Source: Clarkia xantiana subsp. parviflora (taxonomy: Eukaryota > Streptophyta > Magnoliopsida > Myrtales > Onagraceae). Taken from it: 64,000 nt of DNA. The stretch is taken from assembly GCA_036873135.1 (NCBI GenBank), contig JAPTYO010000010.1, forward strand, positions 9,586,634 through 9,650,633, given 5' to 3'. The position numbers and the translations under genes were made by a program. Each line of letters starts with the position of its first letter. Position 1 is the stretch's first letter. Positions 49,582 to 60,506 of this stretch are shown piece after piece. A model generated the notes under the pieces. It saw only the letters and a list, made by a program, of their open reading frames with translations. It searched no databases and was not told the origin of the DNA.

Positions 49582-50580
49582 AGTTGGGAATCAGAGTCGA
49601 GAATAAGGGTATAAGCGGAAAGTGGATTTTGAGCCGGAAATTATCTTACTTATTATTTTATTACTTAGAATTTTAAATTTAGTAACGATCTCAAATTTCT
49701 TACTATGAAAAATGAGAACTATGTCATTACATTTATATGGCACATATATATAGAAGAAGTATCATACTTTGGGCCTTAACGATGTATCAATTGGATCCAA
49801 AAGGAGCGGCCCAAAAGTGTTGTATTTGAACTCAATACTAAAATCTTAAGCCACTAAAGTGTTTTTTGACTCTCGGTTCATTTATATATCTGGGGCAAAA
49901 TCTTACCCTGAATCCTCATTGATGTTGATATATAAAGGTATATATCATCAATACTTATCCAGATATCAACAATGTAATTTAAGATGTAGTGGTTCAACTG
50001 TTCATTCTTTAAGCCGTAGTTTTAAGTTCAATCTCCACTAAACTTTTGGGAAGAAAAATAAAATTATAATTAGCACTTTACACATTATAACCTAACTTAC
50101 CAATTCAATTAGCTTAGTGTAAAAATTAAAATACCAACCTCATGTTACATAAAAATTTCCTATTGATAACCCTTTTCCTATATCGAAGTTCAAAAAAATT
50201 CAGAGTCGTGTAAACAAATTAAGATAACAAAAAAATAAGGAATTTTCCTCACAATTTTGGATATTTTAGCGATTTTTTTTGTTAAAAATCACCCACTTAA
50301 AAAAATTGAAATGGTGTAATTGCAATTTTTTTTTTTTAAGTTTTCATTACAATTAGGTTCATTTCTATTATATTTCGTCTTGAATTGTTGAGCTCAAGCC
50401 CATAGAAAAATCAGGCACATTTTCCTTTTAGTGAAGCCCACTAGGTTTGCTAGTCTTGTAAGTGGGTGAGCGCCACGTGTGAATGTTATAGAGAAAATTG
50501 GTGTTGCCACTTGTTAGTTTTTGTTTTCTCTATCAATTTTATTAAATAAAATACCTGTTTATAAATTAAAAAAAAAAAAA
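49582..50580. other. Downstream of the LRR gene
   Basis: 3' untranslated region, then AT-rich DNA. A CACGTG (G-box type) word lies in GCCACGTGT near 50471. A run of A at about 50568-50583 adjoins truncated Helitron C. No gene is seen. Confidence 0.4.
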
Positions 50581-51535
50581 AAAACTGAAAATTTGAAATA
50601 ATAAATTATCATTGTGCAAATTCACAAATAAAATTTTAGATGCCTGTACCGCCAGCTACCTTCGGCTGTTGGAACCGCGTAAAACATCTGTTCTTCAACA
50701 GATATGACTTCTATGACCACCGACGATATATCGTCGGAGAAAGAGAAGGCTTCGCCGCTGAGACTGTCAGCTGCCTGTACCGCCTGATACCTTCGTTCGT
50801 CGGCTTCGCGTCAAACGTCTGTTCTTCAACATATTTATATAAAAGATGTGTTGAGAAATCTGAAAGAGATGCCTCGATTATCCCCTCAAAATTGAATTGA
50901 AGTCGTCTCAATTATCCCATATACGTTGAATTTAAGTCGCATCATTTCTCTCCAAATATTGAATGGAAGCAAAATTTTAATTGCGATTGCATACATTGAA
51001 TTTTGAACGGTCCGAAATCAACGGAATTTTAATTGTGATTAATTGCATACATCGAATTTTGAACGATCCGAAATTTTAATTGTGATTAATTGCATACATT
51101 GCATCTTGAACGGTCCAAAATCATTGAAATTTTAATTGCGATTAATTGCATACATTGAATATTGAACTGTCCGAAATTTGCTTGTCTTTTGGATTGGAAT
51201 AACTGAAAGTTTAATTACGATTAATTGCATACATTGAATCTGGAACGGTATGAAATCCTTCGAAATCTTAATTGCGATTAATTGCATACATTGAATGTTG
51301 AACAGTCTGAAATTTTAGTTGCGATTAAATTGCATACATTGAATATTGAACGGTCTGAAATTTGCTTGCTTTTTGAATTGGATGAGCTGGGAATCAGAAC
51401 GGTCGAACCATGAACCGATTTTAACAACAATACTAAATATTGATGTGACGGCTTCTGATTGGCATACCATGCTGACGTTGCGGTTCCAGATTCTTACTCT
51501 TATTATCTCTTTCAGAATTTATATAATATATATAT
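50581..51535 (-). mobile_element. Helitron C, 3'-truncated
   Basis: Homologous to Helitrons A, B and D over the ORF region and the minisatellite (repeats from about 50970 to 51360), but its hairpin and CTAG end are missing. Similarity begins next to the poly-A run. It carries the small ORF from 50640 (MPVPPATFGCWNR...). The 5' side has extra unrelated sequence (51380-51500) before a degenerate terminus near 51535. Confidence 0.6.
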
Positions 51536-53169
51536 ATTATTTAATCATCTTTTATTTCAAACCCAACAAACAACTATCTAAATCTAATATAGTGTCAAAC
51601 AAAACTATCACAGCTAGCAATATTCAATTTTACTTTGTTTTATTATTTCATAGACTCATATTTAAGTGAATGCATATATATATATATGGTTGAAAACAAA
51701 ACATAAACAAAAAAATTAGTACTCATAATTATCACTTTAAATGATTTCAAGGTTTTAATAAAAGATACTCATTAAAACAAGAAACAATTCATTGTCATGT
51801 TGTCTTTTTAAAAAAAGAAGAATGCTCCACTATCTGCTAATTACGTACACCCAATAGGCAATAACCAATCAAATCATTCGTCTTTAAGAATGACTTTGAC
51901 TTTTTGGCCAATTGTATGATTTTGTGTGTGAATTTCTGTCGTTCTCCTTTTGGTCGGATATTTTTGGTCTTTGCAATCATCTTCTCTCTCACACTGACTG
52001 GGTTTCCTAGTCGTGGCCTTGTTATGTCCTTTCTTCTTAATATAAATGTATATGTATCTATTTAGACACTACCCTTTGTTTGGGACACAAATGGTGCAAA
52101 TACAATGATGGGAATCTTCTACAACACTAAACTAATGGACCATTATAGTAAGAACTAGTGGATCATATAATACACCAATTGGGGGTTGTGGTTGGTGTTC
52201 AGTATTAGAGCATGTTAAGGGGGATTTAAATGCTTCCATACACTTGAATCTAGGCACATCTTATATAGCATTAAAAAGTAAGATGCATTTCTTAACCAAC
52301 TAATCTATAATTTATGGATGGATGGATGAGTGTTCTCTTAATATAATAAGGTTAATTAGCAAATTGATTAATGATATTAGGGCTAATTAGCAAATTGATT
52401 AATGATATTTGGGCAAATGAACAAAATGCTAGTTGATATGGTAAACGAAAAAATTATTAGCAACAATTTCTTGCTATTTTATTCATCACGTGCTAATACG
52501 TCAGTGATTCTATCCAAATTAGACGAAAATCTTAACGAAATTAACAATTTGTAAACATGTGAAATTTGAGCTAGCAAAATGTTTTAAAAAAACCTAAACT
52601 AGCAAAATAAACATTGTTTTGGAAAGTCTAACATGCATGCTAGTTCCGGTACCATATAAATATGGATCAGTTCAATAACTATGTTGTAAGTTTGTTTTGA
52701 GTAAGATATGGCCTAATTAACATTATATATCTCAACAAGCACTATGTATATATATTTATTTATTTTACCTGAAGTACAAGCATGCTCTAACTTGTATATA
52801 TTATTCACATTGATTCAAATCTTGAAATTCGAGTGTTTACAACTCTTTTTTGTTATATATATATAACAATTTAATGCATCATCATTAGTAGATATTTCAG
52901 GTTTGAATCTTCAAGGTGAAAATATATTAATGTTCAACACTTTAGACCTTACTAGCTGATCTGGTGCGAGTGAAAATTATTTCAAACGTTGAACAAGCAT
53001 ACTAAAAATATTACACTTTAAATGGCCCTAAAACATATCATATGCATATAGATATTAGACATTCAGATACCAACCATTGTTTGTGACAAAAAAAAGGGTG
53101 CAAATACAATTATGGGAATCTTCCATTGACATGACCCTTTCAAAAGCATATATTATATATATACTAATA

Positions 53170-53213
<44 letters not shown>

Positions 53214-53779
53214 AGTTAGTAACCAACCATTGCACCATTATAGTAAGCAATGGTGGATCATATAATATGTCCCCCAATATAGTATACACACCAATTGGGT
53301 TATTGGGATGCCCAATAGGCAATAGTAGATGATGTTAAAAAGGAATCTCAATGCTTCCATGCACTTGATTTTAGAGGGGGCACTTTAGCATAATAAGTAA
53401 AGAAATAAAATAGCTAGAAGCCAATGGACAATACAATTTCAATCTCTTTCATATTCCACCCATAAATAAATAAAAGAAAAAGTGTAACATTACAAATTAC
53501 ACAATACATGAGAGGACCTAATTGAAATTAAGTTACATAATTAGTTGTTGTGAGAATACCGAAACCAGAAAACTAGAAAACGTTTTCCAAATTCTGGTCC
53601 CTTTATCTGCACCCACCAAAACCACAATCAAGAAACAGAAACACTACACAACCATACATACATAGCTAACACACCCATCCCAAAATGACCAAAGGTAAAA
53701 TGAAAAACTTAACCACAAAGAGAATGCATTGTCAAGATTATGTTATGTATAGTTACCCGTCGGGTCGGGTCGGGTGGGA
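51536..53779. other. Region downstream of GID1, with a local duplication and TA microsatellite
   Basis: Two diverged copies of a roughly 220-bp segment, at about 52071-52290 and 53075-53400, share GTGCAAATACAAT, ATGGGAATCTTC, GTGGATCATATAATA and AATGCTTCCAT. A 30-bp motif (TAATTAGCAAATTGATTAAT) is repeated in tandem at 52362-52420. A (TA)n microsatellite lies at 53173-53211. 53450-53779 is the likely GID1 3' untranslated region. No gene is seen. Confidence 0.5.
53173..53211. repeat. (TA)n microsatellite
   Basis: About 19 perfect TA units, within the second copy of the local duplication downstream of GID1. Confidence 0.9.
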
Positions 53780-55201
53780 TCATTGGGTGTTATCATCAGT
53801 TAGCTCCGGCTGTGGATTTATGAAGTTCTTTATTTCCTCCATGAGGCAGTTGTAATGGTCATTATTGGGCAAGAAATAGAACCCAATTGTGGCTTCCTTG
53901 AGGTGCAACAACTTCACTTCATGGCCCGATTTCACGAGCCCGGCCACATAACCCAATTGCCAATCTTGAACGAGGTCGAGGCCCGCCACCACCACGAGGC
54001 TCTTCGGGAACTTGATCCCTTCGAGGGTCGGCCCGCGGGGCCCGAAAGGGTTACAGGCAGGGTGGTCCCGGTCCTCACCTTCCGGAAGATAAGCCTTCCA
54101 ATACCAATCCCGGTCTTGTACCGTAACGAAGTACTTCCCGTCTAATCTCTTTTCCGATTCAGTCCTTTCTTGCCCTCCAAACATTGGGTGGAGGAGAATA
54201 TTTCCGAGGACCTCGAGGCCCGATTGGGCGGCCCGAACCGCAACGTGGTGGGCTATGTTCCCACCCGAGCTATCCCCGACTAGATAAACGTGGACTTTGG
54301 AGTCGGGCCCGCTCTGGAGCCACGGCCTGGACTTGACCCACTTCAAGGCGGCCCAACCGTCGTCATAAGCACAAGGGTATCGATTCTCGGGGGCCCGACG
54401 GTAGTTCACGGAGACTACAGCGGCTTTGCAGGTGGTGACGAAGCGGCGGCACAGGGTGTCGTAGATCGCGCTGTTGGCTGAGGAATGGGCGAAGCTTCCT
54501 CCGTGGTAGAAGATGATGACGGGGATAATCTCTGTGGTACTTAGGGGCTTCTCGAGCTCTGATAACCCCCAGTGAGATCCGTTCTCCGTCAAAGAGGATG
54601 AAGGGAGGTAGACGCGGTTGAGGAGCCCGGTGGCCTTCTCCACGTGGTCAAATGAGAAGACGCCGTTTACTGGGATTGTATTCGCAGGTACTTTCCGATC
54701 GAGGAACTCGGCGAGGTCACGGTTGAAGGTTCCGTCTGGGCGGCGGAGGAGATTGTATGCGAGCTTGAAGTTGGAGATGAGGACCCAGGTGTTGAGAGGA
54801 ACAACTCTCTGCACAAATTAACAAGAAGTTCATCGATTATTGCTGCTAATCCTTAGATTAAGCCTAGAAATCAGCTATCTAAATTCTAATCCATCACTAT
54901 TGATTATATGAATCAAACTCGACAACGTCTCGTCATATGATTTGTCAAAATTAATTGACTGGAAGAATAATCAGCATCTGATGTTGATTTAGAAAATTCT
55001 AATTGACGTAATCAACCAATCATCGGAACAAGACAATCCCGCAGCTCAGCACAATCAGTTCTAATTTCTTAAAACAGAAACCCTAAATAACATCGACTGG
55101 AGCAGTAAACAATAAACATAATCAAAGAGACTCAGAAGATCGGATTCCCGAAGATCGGTTACCTTAGATTCACTGACGTTGACTTCATTGCTGCCGGCCA
55201 T
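53780..55201 (-). CDS. GID1: Gibberellin receptor GID1
   Basis: Two exons: 55163-55201 (MAGSNEVNVSESK) and 53780-54808, with a 354-bp GT-AG intron, the usual GID1 structure; 355 residues. GID1 is a soluble nuclear/cytosolic receptor. Gibberellin bound in the pocket closes the N-terminal lid, which then recruits DELLA proteins for degradation. The lid is conserved (VPLNTWVLISNFKLAYNLLR; FNRDLAEFLDRKVPAN). The core is an alpha/beta hydrolase related to hormone-sensitive lipase, with HGGSFAHSS at 115-123, GDSSGG at 191-196 (Ser193 at the nucleophile position) and Asp291 in GLDLVQDW. The catalytic His position is Ile321 (EATIGFY), where characterised GID1 proteins have Val, so it should be catalytically dead. 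It is closest in style to the GID1B/C class, but the subtype is not certain. Confidence 0.95.
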
Positions 55202-55867
55202 GAAACCAAGCTCGCCACCCAAAAAATCGAGATCTCTACTATATCACGACGCGAATATGGATAAGTTCTGGAGAAGAAGACACCTCATAGTTAGCCGCCG
55301 TGACGGCAAGATCAATATTGTCCGTTTCTTCCTGCTCCGCTCCAATCTCTCTGTAGAACACAGCGGATATTCCTCGAAGAGCGATCAGAATCAGATAGAG
55401 GAAAGATTCAAATACGTATGCTGGTAGTTCGCGAGGATATGCGCGAAGAAATGCAAAAGTACAAGATAGGGAGAAGCCGAGAGCAGAGCCCTAAATACGA
55501 AGCAGCAGAGAAGAGAGAGATAGTCAAATCGAGAGGGAAGGACGGGGGAGTGAACGGAGACGAAGGAGACGACAAAATGGAGGGGGCGGCCGTATTTAAT
55601 TAATTAATTATTTTTATTTATATATTATGTTATTTATCATATCATGTATATATATCTTATTCTTATTTGGTTTCTTACTATTTTCTTTTGTCGTTTTGCT
55701 TCTTTTGTTTTGTTTTAAAATAAGGGAAACTTATACAAGTGGATCCTCAACTTTTACTTTAGAGCTACTTGCATAATAAACTCCAAAAATTAGGGTTGTT
55801 TTTGGTAAACCTAAATTTTGTCCGTTCACATTATACTTTGTTTCAAAATTTACATCTATTTAAACTA
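55202..55867. other. GID1 promoter and leader
   Basis: 55202-55600 is purine-rich on the plus strand, so it is a CT-rich leader for the minus-strand gene. It is followed by TTAATTAATTAATT at about 55596-55611. No other gene is seen. Confidence 0.4.
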
Positions 55868-56531
55868 GGGATAATTAGCAAATTGCTAGCCAAACTTTAC
55901 ATTAAATGTGCAATTTGCTAGCTAGACTTTTTTTTCGTAGCAAATTGTTAGCTGAACTTTCTATAATGTGCAAAAAGCTAGCTCTGTCAATTTTTCCGTT
56001 AGTTTTGGATGGAAAATACTTTCAAATATTGCTAAAAACACCATGAAGTTTTAGTATGATAATATAAAGACATGATGTTTTATATAAAATCAAAATAATA
56101 AATAATAAATGTTAAAAAAATATATATATTAAAGAAAAACACACCTTAAAAATGCAAAAAAATTAATTTATTAAAATATTTTTAAAAATTATAAAAAACA
56201 TACAATTTTAAAAATATTTAATTTTAACCTTTTGAACTTTGGGATTATATATTTAACTTATATATATTTTTTGTATATATAATTATAAATTTTATTCGAG
56301 ATTTATATTTGCTTTTATATAAAATTTGAGGTTATTTTACAATAATAGTAGAACTTTAGGGTATTTTTAGTAATTTTAGAAAATATTTTCCTTCAATAAT
56401 TAACGAAAAAATTGACGGAGCTAGCAAATTGCACATTAGCAAAGTTCAGCTAGCAATTTGCTACAAATATAAGTCCGGCTAGCAAATTGCACTTTCACAT
56501 AAAGTTCAGCTAGCAATTTGGTAATTAACCC
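55868..56531. mobile_element. MULE-like MITE with repeated GCAAATTGCTAGC motifs
   Basis: 664 bp with inverted ends GGGATAATTAGCAAATTG and CAATTTGGTAATTAACCC. The flanks TTAAACTA and TTAAACAA are an imperfect target duplication. Both arms repeat the word GCTAGCAAATTGC. The ends resemble those of the MULE at 35390-35934. No ORF. Confidence 0.65.
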
Positions 56532-58099
56532 TTAAACAAATTAATGAATTATATAATTACATATAATATGATTCAGAAATTTAAGATATTTAAAATTAAT
56601 TATATTTTTTTAAAAAAACTTTAAATACGACTAATTTTGCCGTATAACACAACTGTCAATTCTGAATTTTTAAACATATATAAACAAAATCACTCTTATT
56701 GTATTTGTATTGTATCATACTAATTATCAACCCGTGCATTGGTCGTGATTTCTTTATATGAAAATTATGCTATAATGTCAATGACTCCCATGTTGAATTA
56801 AATTTTGTTCTTAAAATAATATATTAGAAAAATATATGTATCTTATTATTAATTATTTATTATAAAAATATTCTGATATCATATGTCATTTGAAATGTTG
56901 TCATTTCTACTTTCACATGAAATGAATCGTTTATAATTGCCAATTTGTGTCATGTTACAGAATAACATGCATTTTTAATTATTTTTTATTTCTATATTTT
57001 ATTTTCTTCCATCTGTTTTTAAATAATCATTTCGTGTTCTTGTTCTATAAAATGTCAAACGAAACTTTAATTTTTATTTAGAGGGGATGAATTGAAACTA
57101 ATAGTAAATAATCAAAGTACACAAATATTAGTCCATATAGTGGATAATTATAATCCGTATATACTAGTCACTAATTATGTGTTATTGTAAGAAAATTTAC
57201 ATAACTTATTAGGTAGTAATTGTTATTTTTGAAGGATAGAAAAATAAAAGATCATGCTTCTGATTATACACCCGAAGAAACAGTGAGTACTAACCTTGAT
57301 TTTTCAATCTAATATAACAACTTCGACTTATTTTGCATCAACTAAGGCTATTTTCATCATCACGTCATATTCTAGCCGCAAGTAGAAGAAGAGCACAATA
57401 TTCTTGTCATTATTAAACCAAGTATTTGGATAATTTATTTTTATAATAGATGAGAAATAGAGTTGAAATAATTTAACTTTATTTTAGCTAATTTCTTACA
57501 TTAATGTTTAATATAGAAATATATGTTTTAAGATATGATCACTTCTAACGTTAAAAAATAATAAATAAATATATACATAGCACAATTAATAATAAACAAA
57601 AATAAAATATGAAGTCAGTGTACAAATATAGAAAAATATTAATTAAACTAAATGATTGCCCGTAAGAGAACGTCAAATTGCCATAACTATTGATCTTTTA
57701 CATTCGGTCGGACTATATTTAGATTAGCCGAATAATATAAAGCACGAAAACATGAATCTTTTATTTGGGGGAAATGGATTTCTTTTTTTGGGTAGAAAAA
57801 TGGAAAACCTTTGAAAATTGGGAAATGGAATGGAGCCAAAGTTAAGGAGGAGACAATTGGGAGAGCTTTCCGCGTGCAACCGACGCCAAGGCACGTGGCT
57901 AGCAAGGTGGTAGCCGTGTTGGACTTTCTTTACGTAATTATAATCGGATTAATTATTTTTAATAAATTTATAAAATGTTATGTGATGAAATTTATATAAT
58001 TCATATATATTATCAATATTTTATAATGTTATATAAAATTAAATAATATTTTATCATATTAATATTTACAAAAATATATTTATTTTCTTAATAATATAA
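56532..58099. other. AT-rich spacer
   Basis: No gene is seen. 57770-57930 is less AT-rich and includes a CACGTGGC word (about 57891), possibly an old gene or promoter remnant. Confidence 0.35.
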
Positions 58100-58889
58100 C
58101 TAGGTGCAGTTCCCGCGCATCGCGCATGATGACCTACCAAATATGTATAATTAATAAACTAACATTCGATAAAATTTATACGAACTATTTGTAATATGTT
58201 GAACCACTATTTTAAAATAAAATATCAGTATAAAATTTGAAAAAGTAAATGAAAGACTGAAAATTTTGAACCATTAAATATCATTTCGCAAATTCACAAA
58301 TAAATTTTAGATGTCCGTACCGCATGTTACCTTTGGTCGTCGGATCCGTGTCAATCGTCTGTTCTTCAACAAATATGGGTTTGACCACCGGCGATATCTC
58401 GCGGGAGATAGAGATTACTCTGCCACTGAGACTGTCAGTCGCCCGTACCGCCTGATATTTTCGTTCGCCGGCTCCGCGTCAAGCGTCTGTTAAAAATCAG
58501 CGAAATTTTAATTTTGATTAATTACATACATTGAATATTTAACGGTCCAAAATTTTAATTGCGATTGATTGCATACATTGAATTTTGAACGGTTCGAAAT
58601 CAGGGAAATTTTAATTGCAATTAATTGCATACATTGAATCTTGAACGGTCCGAAATTTTAATTGCGATTATTTGTATACATTGAATCTTGATCGGTTTGA
58701 AATCAGCGAAATTTTAATTGCGATTAATTGCAACTTAAAAACTCTCAGCTCCCTAGTGCAATCAATGTTATAGAGTTACTGACTACAAAACTCTTAGCTC
58801 AATTGTCATAAATGCATCGATTAACGTTAAAAATAAAATCATCAGCTCCACATTTACTTATTATTTTCAGAATTTATAATATATATAGA
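58100..58889 (-). mobile_element. Helitron D
   Basis: On the minus strand it starts TCTATATATATTATAAATTC after an A, and ends with hairpin GCGCGATGCGCGGG, AACTGCAC and CTAG before T. It is the same family as A. Repeat units at about 58500-58735. It includes the recurrent small ORF at 58311-58493. Confidence 0.85.
58311..58493 (+). CDS. Small recurrent ORF in Helitron D (uncharacterised)
   Basis: 60 residues starting MSVPHVTFGRRIRV, with DHRRYLAGDRD and FAGSASS; co-linear with the frames in Helitrons A and C. Same caution as for A: recurrence is seen, coding is only inferred. Confidence 0.3.
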   Translation: MSVPHVTFGRRIRVNRLFFNKYGFDHRRYLAGDRDYSATETVSRPYRLIFSFAGSASSVC

Positions 58890-59108
58890 TATATAGATCA
58901 TTTATTCATGACGAGTTTGTTTAATATAATATATATTTCTAAAAAATGTGAATTTCCGACTGTACCTCATTAGTAACCACAGCACGCGCCAGCATACTCA
59001 GTCAGAGAGCGAGTGGGAAAGAGGTTAGGCTCTTCTAGTCCAGTCCAGAGTCCACCGTCTAGAATCATTGAATGCGCCGGTTACCAAATTAGGCAATTAC
59101 GATTGGGC

Positions 59109-60506
59109 TCAAGGTTGTTAAGATAAAGATTTAATTTTTTTTGGTTAAAACAGATATCCTAACTAGGATCGTTTCATGTCAGATCAGATTGTTTGTAAGA
59201 TCCGATCGTGGATCGTAATATCCAACATGAGTTATAAATTAACATATGAATAGTGAATTTTTTATGATATGCTATATTATATATATTTGTATATAAATTT
59301 ACTATTTATCAAGTAAATAAACAAAATTCATAAAAAAATTAATACATGAACTTATTTATTAAAATCATATTTAATATAAAATATTGACTAATTTTATCAA
59401 ATATAAAAATACATTAAATCGTGACAAATGCTTATGATTAATTATAGGGAATAAAACCTATTTACAGTCCCAATTTTGACCCGAGTGTCAGTTTGGTGTA
59501 TCATTTTTAAACTATTGATATTTGGTGTCCCAATTTTCAGTATTGTTGATATTTGGTTTTCCGTTATATTTTGGGTTAATTTTAACATATTGAGTTAAAA
59601 ATACTATTTGCCCCTTTTTTTAAGCCTCCGTTCTGGCCACCCACCCCGACTCCGGTCACCCACCTCCGAATCCGGCCACCCACCTCCAATTGGTCGGAAT
59701 CAACCGTAATCGGTCGGAACCCTAAATCCTAAATTTGAGCTGCTTACCCTTAATCGACCGCAATCAGGATGGGTTTGGCCGTAATCGGCCGGAATAGATG
59801 GGGTTTGGTCGTAATCGGTCGGAATCGGGGTGGGTTTGGCCGCAATAGGACGGAATCGGCCGGAATCGGGGTGGGTTTGGCCGGAATTGGCGAGAACCCT
59901 AATTCTGATCATGGGGTATTTTTAGAATTTTGAAAATTGTTCACCCACGTGACTAGCTTAACCTCAAGATTTAACGGAGACACCAAATAGCAACACATAT
60001 GAAAATCGGGACATTGAATTTCAACCTCAAAAACCAAACTAACACATGGGTCAAAATTGAGACAGTTTTTAGGTTTTATTCCCTTAACTATAACATACAT
60101 CTCTAATCGGTGTATGTTTATCGATTTTAACAATGATATAAATATGGAAGAAAATGTTAAGATATGATCAGCATCTTGCTCAAATAACTCTAAAATTATT
60201 TTTAAAAAGTTGAACAAAATTCAATTTTGTCACCCTAAATTTATAGGTATATAATACATATATTAGTTTTCTTAATTCGAAATTGAATCTCGACTTCATC
60301 TTTACTATAAATGATTTTATGTTAACTTGAATCGTAATATCGTTTTGTTTAAATGTGGTCGTAGATTTGTAAGATCCTGCTATCAAGATCATGATCCTCG
60401 AAGATTCTATAAGATTAAGATCCTAGAAGGGATCATAATCGTTTTACCTCATTAGAATCATAAAATCGTAAGATATTAAGATACGGATCGGGATCCTAAC
60501 ATCCTT
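59109..60506. mobile_element. hAT-like MITE split by a nested MULE
   Basis: The ends TCAAGGTTGTTAAGAT and AACATCCTT are roughly inverted. The flanks GATTGGGC (59101-59108) and GATCGGGC (60507-60514) are a 7/8 duplication. GATCCGATCG-type words near both ends are typical of such elements. About 750 bp without the insertion. Confidence 0.55.
59447..60083. mobile_element. MULE-like foldback nested in the hAT MITE
   Basis: 637 bp. The ends GGGAATAAAACCTA and TAGGTTTTATTCCC are perfect inverted repeats, with similarity continuing for about 50 bp. Flanks TTAATTATA and TTAACTATA are an 8/9 duplication. The core (59630-59895) has short tandem repeats of GGCCGGAATCGG and GGGGTGGGTTTGG types; the open frame across it (59700-59912, minus) is a by-product. 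The layout is like the 12759-13584 MULE: inverted ends around a GC-richer core. Confidence 0.75.
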
